Shown here: positions 15,481 to 24,701 of the stretch, piece by piece
Numbering within the stretch: position 1 is the first letter of the stretch
Layout of the letters: every line of letters starts with the position of its first letter
NCBI RefSeq assembly: GCF_002902945.1
Contig: NZ_CP026102.1
Span: forward strand, 2,232,001 to 2,296,000
From: Paraburkholderia caribensis
Lineage (GTDB): Bacteria; Pseudomonadota; Gammaproteobacteria; Burkholderiales; Burkholderiaceae
Direction of reading: 5' to 3'
Length of the DNA stretch: 64,000 nt
Made by a program: the position numbers and the translations under genes
Notes under the pieces: model-generated
Told to the model about the DNA's origin: nothing
What the model saw: the letters and a program-made list of their open reading frames with translations, nothing else
Database searches by the model: none

Positions 15481-18228
15481 TCAAGGCGTCTCCAGCGCCC
15501 ACTCCTTCGAATCGAACGTATCCGCGAACACCTCGAAGTCTTCGATCGGCAGCGGCCGGCAGAACAGATAGCCCTGGTACGCCTGACACCCCGCATCGGC
15601 CAGGAACTGCCGCTGCGCTTCCGTCTCCACGCCTTCCGCGATCACGCCCAGGCCGAGACTCTGCGCGAGCGTGACGATCGCGCGCGCGATCACGGCATCG
15701 TTCGGATCGTCGAGCACGTCGCGCACGAACGACCTGTCGATCTTCAATTGCCCCAGCGGCAAGCGCTTCAGATACGACAGCGACGAATACCCGACGCCGA
15801 AATCGTCGAGTGAGAACACCACGCCTTTCGTGCGCAGCAGCATCATCTTGCCGATGATGTCCTCGACGTTGTCCACCAGCACGCTCTCCGTCAGTTCGAG
15901 CTTCAGACGGCTCGGTTCCGCGCCCGTGCGCGCGAGCGCATCGAGCACGCTGGCGACGAAGTTTTCCTCGCGCAGCTGCTGCGCGCTCACGTTGACGGCA
16001 ATCGACAGATGCGCCCGGTCGGCGCGCGTCGCCCACTGCGCGAGTTGCCGGCACGCCGTATCGAGCACCTTGTCGCCGACCGGGAGAATCAGCCCCGTCT
16101 CTTCGGCGAGCGGAATGAATTCGGCAGGCGGCACGAGGCCATGCTCGGGATGCTGCCAGCGCACCAGCGCCTCGGCGCCCGTCACGCGGTCGCCGTTGAA
16201 CACCTGCGCCTGGTAGTGCACGAGCAACTGGTCTTCGTCGATCGCTCGGCGCAGCGCCGCCTCCAGCGCCGCGCGCTCCATCACCACCGTCTGCATGGCC
16301 GGATCGAAAAAGCAGATCGCGTTGCGCCCGCTTTCCTTCGACTTGTACATCGCCAGATCCGACTGTTTCAGCAACTCGTCGATCGACGTTTCGTGGCCCG
16401 TGAACAGCGTCGCGCCGATGCTCGCGGTGGTGCGGAAGTCCGTGCCGTCGAGATAGTAAGGGCTCGACAGCGCGGCCAGCACCTTTTCGGCGGCGCTCTC
16501 GGTCTCGCTCGCCGCTTCTTCGCGGATACGGCTGAGGTCGCCCAGCACGATCACGAACTCGTCGCCGCCCATGCGCGCGACCGTGTCGCCCTCGCGCACG
16601 CTCGCCAGCAGGCGTTGCGCGACCTGGCTCAGCAGCAGATCGCCCTTGTCGTGGCCGAGCGTGTCGTTGAGCGTCTTGAAGTTGTCGAGATCGACGAACA
16701 GCAGCGCGCCGTGCGTATGGTTCTGCGCGCTCAGCGCGATCACCTGCCTGAGCCGGTCGCGCAGCAGCGTGCGGTTCGGCAGATGCGTGAGCGCGTCGAA
16801 AAACGCCAGTTCCTTGATCTGCTCTTCGGCGAGCTTGCGCTCGGTGATGTCGTAGTGCGTGCCGACATAGTGCGTGACGCGGCCGTCGTCCGCCTTGACG
16901 GCCGTGATGGTTAGCCACTTCGGATAGATCTCGCCGTTCTTGCGGCGGTCCCAGATTTCGCCCTGCCATCCGCCCACGCGCCGGATCGTGTCCCACATGT
17001 CGCGAAAGAACGCGGCATCGTGACGGCCCGAACTGAGGATGCGCGGGTTCCTGCCGATCACGTCTTCGGCCGTATAGCCGGTGCACTCGGTGAACGCCGA
17101 ATTGACGCGCAGGATGGTGCCGTCGGCGTCCGTGACCATCATGCCTTCGAGCGAATCGAACGCGACGGCGGCAATGCGCAGTTCGGCCTCGCTCTCCCGC
17201 ACTTCCGCCGTCATCTTCGACGCGAGCCGCATCGCGCGGCTGCGGCCGCTCGCGAGGCTCCATGCAAGCAACGCGAGCAGCAAGCTCAAGCCCGCGCCCG
17301 TGCACGCGATCAGCAGCTTCGCGTTGCGGCCGAAGCGCGCCTTGAAGTCGGGCTGCGCGGTCATCGACAGCGTCCAGTCGTGGCCGCCCACCACGAGGTA
17401 TTCGTTGGCGGAGATCACCTCGACGTTCTTCGGCTCCGACGAACGGTACAGCAGCGATTCGGACGACGGGTGCGTGCCGTCGTAGATCGACAGATAGAGA
17501 CCGGGCGGCTGCTCGCCGTAGAGGCTCGCCAGCACGTCGCGCATACGGAACGCCGCGTACACCCAGCCCAGCAGATGCGCGCGGCGGTCGGCGACGTTCT
17601 CCTGCGGCTCGCCGCGCGCGTAGATGGGCAGATACATCACGAAGCCGGCAACGGGCGGCGCGCCCGCGTCCGATGCCAGTTGCACCTTGCCCGACACGAC
17701 GGCAAGGCCGGAATCGCGTGACTTCTCCATTGCCAGCCGCCGCGCGGCATGGACCCACGAGTCGAAGCCAAGCAGCCCATTACCCGCGCCGGAGATCGGC
17801 TCGCGTGCGATCAAGGGCGCGTAGCCGTTGCGCTCGCCGGGCGGATCGATCGCGTAGCGGCGGCCCGCGCGGGTACGCATGTCGGCCATGTGCGCGTCCC
17901 GCCGCTGCGCAGGCACCCATTGCACGACGCCGATCGCCTGCACGCCCGCGAAGTTCGCGTCCGCGTTGATCGCGCCCAGGTAGCCGTGAAACGCGTCGAG
18001 ATCGAGCGCGCCGCGCGCCGCGAACATGCCCTGCACGCCGCGCAGCATCTGCTCGTAGGTCGCCATGCGCTGCTCGATGCGGCTGACGGCATCGCCGAGT
18101 GCGAAATTGAACTCGGAAAGCAGTTCGCGCCGCGCGGCCTGGCGCTCGTGATCCCACACTGACCAGGTGATGCTCAACCCGGTCAGGAGGATCAGCAGCG
18201 GCAACAGGACGAGGCGCGCGCGGTTCAT
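15481..18228 (-). CDS. CHASE-PAS-GGDEF-EAL membrane c-di-GMP enzyme
   Basis: The 915-residue inner-membrane protein has a first helix at about 7-25, a periplasmic CHASE sensor (about 75-285), a second helix (303-325), a PAS domain (350-463), a GGDEF domain (about 472-642) and an EAL domain (about 655-905). The cyclase signature MGGDEF is intact (554-558) with an inhibitory I-site RxxD (R545-D548) five residues before it. The phosphodiesterase has E686 (EAL), N746, E778, D808-D809, K829 and E865, so both activities could work. Its start codon overlaps the stop of the upstream periplasmic binding protein gene (ATGA), implying that the two are made together and that the binding protein may signal through the CHASE domain. 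Confidence 0.95.
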   Translation of the reverse strand: MNRARLVLLPLLILLTGLSITWSVWDHERQAARRELLSEFNFALGDAVSRIEQRMATYEQMLRGVQGMFAARGALDLDAFHGYLGAINADANFAGVQAIGVVQWVPAQRRDAHMADMRTRAGRRYAIDPPGERNGYAPLIAREPISGAGNGLLGFDSWVHAARRLAMEKSRDSGLAVVSGKVQLASDAGAPPVAGFVMYLPIYARGEPQENVADRRAHLLGWVYAAFRMRDVLASLYGEQPPGLYLSIYDGTHPSSESLLYRSSEPKNVEVISANEYLVVGGHDWTLSMTAQPDFKARFGRNAKLLIACTGAGLSLLLALLAWSLASGRSRAMRLASKMTAEVRESEAELRIAAVAFDSLEGMMVTDADGTILRVNSAFTECTGYTAEDVIGRNPRILSSGRHDAAFFRDMWDTIRRVGGWQGEIWDRRKNGEIYPKWLTITAVKADDGRVTHYVGTHYDITERKLAEEQIKELAFFDALTHLPNRTLLRDRLRQVIALSAQNHTHGALLFVDLDNFKTLNDTLGHDKGDLLLSQVAQRLLASVREGDTVARMGGDEFVIVLGDLSRIREEAASETESAAEKVLAALSSPYYLDGTDFRTTASIGATLFTGHETSIDELLKQSDLAMYKSKESGRNAICFFDPAMQTVVMERAALEAALRRAIDEDQLLVHYQAQVFNGDRVTGAEALVRWQHPEHGLVPPAEFIPLAEETGLILPVGDKVLDTACRQLAQWATRADRAHLSIAVNVSAQQLREENFVASVLDALARTGAEPSRLKLELTESVLVDNVEDIIGKMMLLRTKGVVFSLDDFGVGYSSLSYLKRLPLGQLKIDRSFVRDVLDDPNDAVIARAIVTLAQSLGLGVIAEGVETEAQRQFLADAGCQAYQGYLFCRPLPIEDFEVFADTFDSKEWALETP

Positions 18229-19031
18229 CTGGGTAGCGTGAAGTCGACCATCGAGTCCGCGAGTTCAGGTTTGAAGTACTTCCTGAAGATGCGGCGCACC
18301 GTGCCGTCCGTGCGCATCTCCTCGACAAGGCCGCGCCATTTCTCCCGCTCCTGCGGCGACAGCGCCCTCTTCGACATGATGAGGCCGTGCGGCACGGCGG
18401 CGTCGTTGAATTCGATGATGGTGGTGATGTCGCGGATGCGCTTCTCATCCAGCGCCGGATAGTCGAACGGCTCGATGATCATCCCCTGAATGGTGCCGCG
18501 CATCAGCGCCTGGTAGAGCGGCTCCAGCCCGCCCGCCTGACTGACGCGATTGGCTGCGGCGAGCGTATCGACCAGTTCGTTGGCGGACTGACTATACCGG
18601 AAGCTTCTTATGACGCCGAGTTGAAACTGGTCGTTGTGTTCGAAATCGGACAACTGCCGAATGCCGGCGTCCTTGCGCACGAGCAGATAGAACTTGTCGC
18701 TGAAGTACCACGCGAACTGCGCGTAGCCGTCGCGCTCGTCGTTGGTGATGCCGGACAGGCTGAAATCGAGCGCACCCGACTCGATCAGCTTCCAGATGCG
18801 CGCCCGCGACATCAGGCTCACGCGGATATCGCAGCCGCTGCGGCGGCTCAGTTCGTCGGCGAAATCCTTGTCGATGCCCGCGTTGGTGTCCTGCGAATAC
18901 AGCAGGCCGTGGTCGTGCAGCGCGAGGGTGAATGGACGCGTGCAATCGGGGCCGCCCGCCAATGCGCGCGTGCTGGTGGCACCCAGTGCCGCGAGCACGA
19001 CCAGCAAGCCTATGAATCCGCGGTGAATCAC
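18225..19031 (-). CDS. Periplasmic amino-acid-type solute-binding protein (SBP_bac_3)
   Basis: The 268-residue protein has a signal peptide (about 1-25, ending ALAGG) and a bilobed family 3 binding domain. Pattern elements include IDKDFADELSRRSGCDI, the FSLSGITNDERDGYAQFAWYF hinge region, and a terminal segment with RRIFRKYFKPE. Start is GTG with GGGGAG upstream. No ABC permease or ATPase accompanies it; the next gene, overlapping by 4 bp, is a CHASE-GGDEF-EAL protein. A sensory rather than transport role is therefore likely. C29 and C51 may form a disulfide. The ligand is unknown, perhaps a polar amino acid. Confidence 0.88.
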   Translation of the reverse strand: MIHRGFIGLLVVLAALGATSTRALAGGPDCTRPFTLALHDHGLLYSQDTNAGIDKDFADELSRRSGCDIRVSLMSRARIWKLIESGALDFSLSGITNDERDGYAQFAWYFSDKFYLLVRKDAGIRQLSDFEHNDQFQLGVIRSFRYSQSANELVDTLAAANRVSQAGGLEPLYQALMRGTIQGMIIEPFDYPALDEKRIRDITTIIEFNDAAVPHGLIMSKRALSPQEREKWRGLVEEMRTDGTVRRIFRKYFKPELADSMVDFTLPR

Positions 19032-19741
19032 GCTGATGCTCCCCGTTGTTCTTTGGTGAGTGGTGCCTGCGCCCGCTGCGCGCGGAGGACTCGCTCGCGA
19101 GACGATGGCGAGCCTACGCGAAAACGGACCATTCGGGTTAACGGCAAAAAAGACAGCTGACTTGACCTGGGTTTTGCCTGGTGTCTTGCGAAGATGATCG
19201 AACCGCTCGACAGCGCAGGCTCACCTGCCTGCTAATTTCAGTTCGCCAACGAATGACGCAACCTGCCGGTGGACGCGCCTCGTAGCTGGAACCGCAAGTC
19301 GACTGCGAACAGCTCCGCTACGTTGCCGTTGATCGCGCAATGACAGCCTGTCCCGACGTTATGGAGCGTGACAGACGAACGTTTCAGTTCTTCGCGCGTG
19401 CGTTTCGGGTTCGCGATTGACGTCAGGTTCCGGTGATGCGGCGAATGTCGCCACCAGGCCGGCAGCAGGCCTGAATGTGAATGTGCGGGGCGAGCTGCGA
19501 GTTTCACCGGCCCGCCCGCGCGAAGCCTGGCGCTCGCCATCACGCGCAAAAATGGCATGTCGCTCGAACATGGTTACGGCAACCCGCCACGGAAACCTTA
19601 GAAGCGGGAACAGAGTGTTGTCGCTTGCCGAGCCATTTGACAATTCGAATCCGAAGGCTCGAACGCAACGCGCCCACGATCTCGACGATCGTGGGCGCGA
19701 ACGAAGTCCCAACCCGCTTTGAACGAAGAAAACCCGCGTGC
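19032..19741. other. 700-bp intergenic region without a credible gene
   Basis: Open frames here are short, rich in Arg/Cys/Thr and without ribosome sites, so I do not call a gene. A 10-bp perfect inverted repeat (CGCCCACGAT, 19671-19680, with ATCGTGGGCG, 19688-19697) lies near the 3' end of the MFS transporter gene and could be a weak terminator for it, although it has no T-run on either side. The promoter of the binding-protein operon must lie near its right boundary at 19032-19150. Confidence 0.4.
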
Positions 19742-21100
19742 TCAGTGGCCCAGCGATTCCAGCTTCGCTCCCGCCACCTGGCTAACCTGCGGCCTCGCCA
19801 TCTGCTTGATCAGCAGCGCGACGCACGCAACCAGACCGGCAATCGCGATGGTGGCGAACACGCCGGAAAACGTGAAGTGACGGCGCGTCAATTCAGCGAC
19901 GAGGAACGAGCCCGCAATGCCGCCGAAACGCCCCACGCCGAGCATCCACGCGACCCCCGTGCCGCGCCCTTCCGTCGGATAGAACGCAGCCGCAAGCGCG
20001 GGCATCGACGATTGCGCGGTGTTCATCAATACACCTGCAATGAACACGATCGCCACGAGCGCGCCGACATTGCCCGCCGCCTGCCCGATGCAGTACACGC
20101 TGACGGCCGTCAGCGCATAGCACACGGCAATCACGCGGTTCGCATTGAAGCGATCCATCAGCACGCCTGCCAGCACCGCGCCGACGCCGCCGAGCGGGAA
20201 CAGCGCCGAGATCAGCGTCGCGCTCTTCGGCGTGAGGCCTGCGTCCTTCAAGAGAATCGGCATCCAGTTGATCGACGCATAGAAGATCACGAGGCCCATG
20301 AAATACGTGAGCCACAGCATCACCGAGCCGACAATGTAAGAGCGCGACAGCACCACGCCGAGCCCTTTGCTGCCCGTTTGCGGGGCCGTCTCCGTCATCA
20401 CGAACGAGCCTGCGTTCAGCGCTTCTGACGAGATGCGCGCGAGCGTCGCGCGAATCCGTTCGACGGGCTGACTGCTCGCCACCATGAAGCGCACCGACTC
20501 GGGCATCTTGAGCAGCAGCACCACGCCGAGCAACAACGGCGTCACGCCGCCGAGCATCAGCACGCTGCGCCAGCCGAAATGCGGGATCATCCACGCCGCG
20601 AGAAAGCCCCCGAACGCCGCGCCCAGCGGAAAGCCGCAGAACATCAGGTTGATCACCGTCGCGCGCCGGCGGTCCGGGCAGAACTCGCCCATCATGGTCA
20701 CGGCATTCGGCATCGCGGCGCCGAGGCCGACGCCCGTGATGAAGCGCAGCACGGTCAATTGCCCGATGCTCGACGAGAACGCCGACGCAAGACACGCAAC
20801 GCCGAACAGGAAGACGGACGTGAGCAGCAGCGAGCGGCGTCCGAGCCGGTCGGACAGCGGACCCGAGCCGAGCGCGCCGCATGCGAGGCCGAACAGCGCG
20901 GCGCTCAGCACGGGCGCGAGATCGGGCCGCGACAGGCCCCACTCGGTCAGCAGCGACGGCGCGATAAAGCCGATCGCCGCCGTATCGAAACCGTCCAGCA
21001 GGACGATCACGAAGCACATGAAAAACACGAGCCATTGAAAGCCACCGAATGGCTGCTCGTTGATGAACGTCTGGACGTTCACGACGGAAGGGCGGTTCAT
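19742..21100 (-). CDS. Aromatic acid:H+ symporter (AAHS family MFS)
   Basis: The 452-residue protein has 12 predicted helices and the AAHS landmarks: LLDGFDTAAIGF in helix 1 with its conserved acidic residues, GPLSDRLGRRSLL in loop 2-3, and the cytoplasmic central loop after MPESVRFM. PcaK, BenK and related carriers import 4-hydroxybenzoate, benzoate, protocatechuate or similar acids with protons. No aromatic degradation genes are near, so the substrate cannot be set. AGGAGA precedes the ATG. An acidic residue pair in helix 1 and the DRxGRR motif are intact, so it should be functional. Confidence 0.88.
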   Translation of the reverse strand: MNRPSVVNVQTFINEQPFGGFQWLVFFMCFVIVLLDGFDTAAIGFIAPSLLTEWGLSRPDLAPVLSAALFGLACGALGSGPLSDRLGRRSLLLTSVFLFGVACLASAFSSSIGQLTVLRFITGVGLGAAMPNAVTMMGEFCPDRRRATVINLMFCGFPLGAAFGGFLAAWMIPHFGWRSVLMLGGVTPLLLGVVLLLKMPESVRFMVASSQPVERIRATLARISSEALNAGSFVMTETAPQTGSKGLGVVLSRSYIVGSVMLWLTYFMGLVIFYASINWMPILLKDAGLTPKSATLISALFPLGGVGAVLAGVLMDRFNANRVIAVCYALTAVSVYCIGQAAGNVGALVAIVFIAGVLMNTAQSSMPALAAAFYPTEGRGTGVAWMLGVGRFGGIAGSFLVAELTRRHFTFSGVFATIAIAGLVACVALLIKQMARPQVSQVAGAKLESLGH

Positions 21101-21664
21101 CGACTGTCTCCTGCTACGCGCGGCGCAATGCTGCGCCTGTGATCCTATATTGCCTCAGAAGCGAGGCGCGATACCCATGCTCATTACGAACACGCTGCGC
21201 GGCGTGACGCGATGGCGTCAGGCAACGTTGTTCGTATATCGCACAATCTTTCAGATTGCGAACACTTTAGCGTTTTGCATCGGCGAGCGTCAATGAAGGG
21301 TTATCACTGATGGATGGGTGTCGGGACCGCGGAAGCAGCACGCCGGGCGTCTCGCGACAGCGAACGTGCTTCGCGCGACATCGACTTGGCATCGAGCATG
21401 TCTGTGACGTTTTAGCCCGAAAAAAAAGGCAAAAAATGAAACATCAATAGTTTTGGATACCTTATCAAATGCGTTTTGACGCTACGAAAACGGACAGCAT
21501 CCACACCGGCGAACACTTCACGAACGTGGCGGCGAAGAACGCGCCGCCAGCCAGACCGTCGAGGTGAAAGGCGGTAGCCGTCTCATTTCGACCTCGATCG
21601 ACACGTTTTCACCACGCCCACTTACTTACAAACAAAAAACTTTCCTTACTTTTTACTTTCATAT

Positions 21665-21744
21665 ATAACGGCAGGGCATGTCGCGAACACGCCTGTCTCG
21701 CACATGTCCTCAGCCCACCCGTGCTAGCCGGTGGGCTTTTTTTT
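21665..21744 (+). ncRNA. Candidate small RNA ending at an intrinsic terminator
   Basis: A TATAAC-like -10 element (about 21664-21669) stands just after an AT-rich tract, and about 70 bp later an excellent terminator follows with no open frame between. This is the layout of a short orphan regulatory RNA, or of a terminated leader transcript. The -35 element is weak, so the start is uncertain. This is inference from promoter-terminator spacing only. Confidence 0.3.
21712..21744 (+). terminator. Intrinsic terminator with no upstream protein gene
   Basis: AGCCCACC and GGTGGGCT pair around a 10-base loop and run into eight or more T. The nearest plus-strand protein gene upstream is more than 7 kb away, and the next one downstream starts at 22005. 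Confidence 0.8.
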
Positions 21745-22004
21745 GGTGTATCCGCTTAATCGCAGGATACATACAAATTCCTTTCATCAGTCCATACGCC
21801 TCGGTGAAAACCCCCTCACGCTTTCACTTGACTTACTTGATATATCACATATCGTATGGAATCTATCAGCGTCGCATTTTTAGCGCCGATGATCGGAAGA
21901 GCCGCTCAGGCCCCCGCAAAACTCAACAGGCAAGTTTCGCAACTATCGTGCACGCGACGTGAGGGGCGCCAAGGCGCTCACTCCCGTCGTCAAAGGAGAC
22001 AGCG

Positions 22005-23354
22005 ATGAAGACAGAGCATCAGGATGGGCCGTCGTCGTGGTATGCATCCCCATGGGTACAACTCGTATTCGGCGTCATCTGCATGGCGATGATCGCCAAC
22101 ATGCAGTACGGCTGGACACTGTTCGTCAACCCGATCGACGAGAAGTATCACTGGGGCCGCGCGGCCATTCAGGTTGCGTTCACAATCTTCGTCGTGACGG
22201 AAACGTGGCTCGTGCCGATTGAAGGCTATCTCGTCGACAAGTACGGTCCGAAGCCTGTCGTAGTCGGCGGCGGGCTGCTGTGCGCCGTCGCCTGGGTGAT
22301 CAACTCGATGGCGTCGTCGCTGCCGCTGCTGTACCTCGCGGCCGCCATCGGCGGGATCGGCGCGGGCGCGGTCTACGGCACGTGCGTCGGCAATGCGCTG
22401 AAGTGGTTTCCGACCCGCCGCGGGCTCGCCGCCGGGATCACGGCAGCCGGCTTCGGCGCGGGTTCGGCGGCCACCGTCGTGCCGATCGCCAACATGATCA
22501 AGAGCAGCGGTTACGAGGCGACCTTCCTGTGGTTCGGCCTCGGCCAGGGCATCGTCGTGTTCCTGCTCGGCATGTTCCTGCTCGCGCCGTCCGCCAACGT
22601 GCTGGCGACTGCGAAGAGCGCGCTGTCCAGTGCCAGGCGCCTCGTGCACAACGCGACGCCGCGCGAGGTGGTGTCCGCGCCCGTGTTCTGGGTGATGTAC
22701 CTGATGTTCGTAATGATGGCGGCAGGCGGCCTGATGGCGACGGCGCAGCTCGGGCCGATCGCGAAGGACTTCGGCCTGCATGACTCGCCCGTTTCGCTGC
22801 TCGGCCTGACGCTCCCCGCGCTGACCTTTGCACTGACGATCGACCGTGTACTCAACGGCCTGACGCGTCCGTTCTTCGGCTGGATCTCGGATCGCATCGG
22901 CCGCGAAAACACGATGTTCATCGCGTTCGCCATCGAGGCTGTCGGCATTCTCGCGCTGTCGAAGTTCGGTCAGAGTCCGGTGGCGTTCGTCGTGCTGACG
23001 GGCATCGTGTTCTTCGCGTGGGGCGAAATCTACAGCCTGTTCCCCGCCACTTGCGGCGACACGTTCGGCCCGAAATTCGCGGCCACCAACGCCGGCCTGC
23101 TGTACACGGCGAAGGGCACGGCAGCGCTGCTGGTGCCGTTCACGAGCATCGTCACGGCCGCAACGGGCAGCTGGCACGCCGTGTTCATGCTCGCGTCGGG
23201 CATGGCCGCCGTCGCCGCATTCCTGGCGCTCTTCGTGCTCAAGCCAATGCGCCGGGCTTATGCGCTCCGGCATTCGGAGGCATCACTGGACACGCCGTAC
23301 GGTGGGTCGACGCGCATCAGCGACTCGGCGCGTATTTCGGCTGAAGGAGGCTGA
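22005..23354 (+). CDS. OxlT-type oxalate/formate antiporter (MFS)
   Basis: The 449-residue, 12-helix protein resembles Oxalobacter OxlT: MQYGWTLFVNPI in helix 1, YLVDKYGPKPVVVGGG in loop 2-3, and the WFPTRRGLAAGITAAGFGAGS stretch after helix 4 are the characteristic segments. Such carriers exchange divalent oxalate for formate and so import oxalate. AAGGAG lies 7 bp before the ATG. Oxalyl-CoA decarboxylase and formyl-CoA transferase genes are not in the window. The next genes are for methanol-dehydrogenase-type maturation, so a link through formate and one-carbon metabolism is possible but unproven. Other monocarboxylate substrates are possible. Confidence 0.85.
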   Translation: MKTEHQDGPSSWYASPWVQLVFGVICMAMIANMQYGWTLFVNPIDEKYHWGRAAIQVAFTIFVVTETWLVPIEGYLVDKYGPKPVVVGGGLLCAVAWVINSMASSLPLLYLAAAIGGIGAGAVYGTCVGNALKWFPTRRGLAAGITAAGFGAGSAATVVPIANMIKSSGYEATFLWFGLGQGIVVFLLGMFLLAPSANVLATAKSALSSARRLVHNATPREVVSAPVFWVMYLMFVMMAAGGLMATAQLGPIAKDFGLHDSPVSLLGLTLPALTFALTIDRVLNGLTRPFFGWISDRIGRENTMFIAFAIEAVGILALSKFGQSPVAFVVLTGIVFFAWGEIYSLFPATCGDTFGPKFAATNAGLLYTAKGTAALLVPFTSIVTAATGSWHAVFMLASGMAAVAAFLALFVLKPMRRAYALRHSEASLDTPYGGSTRISDSARISAEGG

Positions 23355-23681
23355 TCGGCAGCACGTGTTTTGAGGTTGTCAGGATGCCCGTCTGCCAGCG
23401 CGCGACGGGCATCCGTCATTCCGCAAGCTCCAGCATGACCGCTCTCGCACGCCATTCCTGGCGCACTCTGTAGCAGCGGGCGTGACAGACTGCGCTCATC
23501 GCGCTGCCGCCCGTCCGATTCCGCGCCGCACATCGCCGCTGCAGCAGACTGGCACGAACCGTGCGCGCCAAGCTCTCGCCGATACGCACGCCGCCCAGCA
23601 ACGCTTCGCCGCCGCAATCCGTCGACTCCGCGGGCGTACGTGTCGCCCTTCCGACACTGGCCGATTGCAGAGGCGAATCCG
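23355..23681. other. Intergenic region before the mxa-type operon
   Basis: This 327-bp region contains a perfect 10-bp stem (GATGCCCGTC, 23383-23392, with GACGGGCATC, 23404-23413), probably the 3' end of the antiporter transcript although it lacks a T-run. The rest, GC-rich, must carry the operon promoter. No gene is supported. Confidence 0.45.
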
Positions 23682-24701
23682 ATGGACCGCGAAGAGCTAC
23701 TCGAAGACTGGCGCACGCTCGCGCTCGATATCGAGCATCAGGTGGAAAACGCAGTCATCGGGCAGCCCGAGACCATCCGGCTGATCAACGTCGCGCTGTT
23801 CGCGCGCGGCCACGTGCTGCTCGAAGGCGGCGTCGGCGTCGGCAAGACGACGATCCTGCGCGCGTTCGCACGGGCGATCGGCGGCGATTTCGAGCGCGTC
23901 GAAGGCACGATCGACCTGATGCCGGGCGATCTCGTCTATCACACGTACGTCGATGCCGAGGGCAAGCCGCGCATCGAGCCCGGCCCGCTGATCAAGCACG
24001 GCGAACGTCTCGCCACCTTCTTCTTCAACGAGATCAACCGTGCGCGCCCGCAGGTGCAATCGCTGTTGCTGCGCGCAATGGCCGAGCGCTCGGTGTTCGC
24101 ATTCGATCGCGAATACCGCTTTCCTTATATGACCGTGTTCGCCGACCGCAACAAGGTCGAGAAGGAAGAAACGTTCGAACTCGCGGCGGCGGCGCGCGAC
24201 CGATTCATGTTCGAACTGAATATGTCGACGCCCGACGACGCAACCGCCCGTCGCGCGCTCGTCTTCGATCCCGACTTCCACGACACGGAAGCGCTGCTCG
24301 CGCGCGTCACGACCGACGTGCTGCCGTGGCAACGACTGAATGCGATCGGCGCGAGCATTCAACGGACCATCCACGCGAGCGAAGCCATCGAACGCTACGC
24401 GCTCGACATCTGGCGCGCGACCGAAAACCCGTTGCAGTTCGATATCACGCTCGACGACGTGGACATGCAGCGCCTGATTCTCGCCGGCGCGAGCCCGCGC
24501 GGCATGAGCGCGCTGCTGCGCGCGGCGCGCGTGGTCGCGTGGCTCGACGGGCGCACCTATCTGATGCCCGAGGACATCCACCGCGTGCTGCTGCCGACGC
24601 TCGGGCATCGCGTGTACTTCACCCCCATCTACGAGTTGCGCCGCCAGGAACTCTCCGATGCGCTGATGACGCAGATCGTTTCGAGGATCGCCGCGCCGTG
24701 A
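23682..24701 (+). CDS. mxaR: MoxR-family AAA+ ATPase, MxaR-like
   Basis: The 339-residue cytosolic ATPase has Walker A at 49-56 (GGVGVGKT) and a Walker B region FFFNEINRA (113-121) in which the usual Asp is Asn116 and catalytic Glu117 is kept. MoxR ATPases act as chaperones for insertion of cofactors or metals with a VWA-domain partner. The gene is first in a run of six in the order MoxR, DUF58, membrane protein, VWA, small membrane protein, VWA, which matches mxaRSACKL of methylotrophs. Those genes are needed for active, calcium-loaded PQQ methanol dehydrogenase. Start at 23682 is chosen because AGAGGCG precedes it. Gene identity by order and length is strong; target enzyme is unknown. Confidence 0.87.
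   Translation: MDREELLEDWRTLALDIEHQVENAVIGQPETIRLINVALFARGHVLLEGGVGVGKTTILRAFARAIGGDFERVEGTIDLMPGDLVYHTYVDAEGKPRIEPGPLIKHGERLATFFFNEINRARPQVQSLLLRAMAERSVFAFDREYRFPYMTVFADRNKVEKEETFELAAAARDRFMFELNMSTPDDATARRALVFDPDFHDTEALLARVTTDVLPWQRLNAIGASIQRTIHASEAIERYALDIWRATENPLQFDITLDDVDMQRLILAGASPRGMSALLRAARVVAWLDGRTYLMPEDIHRVLLPTLGHRVYFTPIYELRRQELSDALMTQIVSRIAAP

Larger units (their letters stand above)
21101..22004. other. 900-bp intergenic region between two divergent MFS genes
   Basis: The region is long for this gene-dense DNA and has AT-rich patches at about 21420-21480 and 21640-21670. A strong intrinsic terminator at 21712-21744 ends a plus-strand transcript that contains no protein gene. Downstream of it are TTGACT at 21828 and a short imperfect repeat (GATATATCACATATC, 21839-21853) that could form the oxlT-like gene's promoter and operator. 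The left part must hold the promoter of the AAHS gene, where CGCACAATCT and AGATTGCG around 21240-21262 form an imperfect repeat. Confidence 0.5.

Noticed and set aside
15470..17758. A 762-codon frame in another phase of the GGDEF-EAL gene
   Set aside because: It is a shadow of a gene whose catalytic motifs are all intact in the other frame.
19238..19712. Possible small minus-strand genes in the 19.0-19.7 kb gap
   Set aside because: Two overlapping frames of Arg/Ser/Thr-rich sequence compete, neither has a ribosome site, and neither shows a signal or fold pattern.
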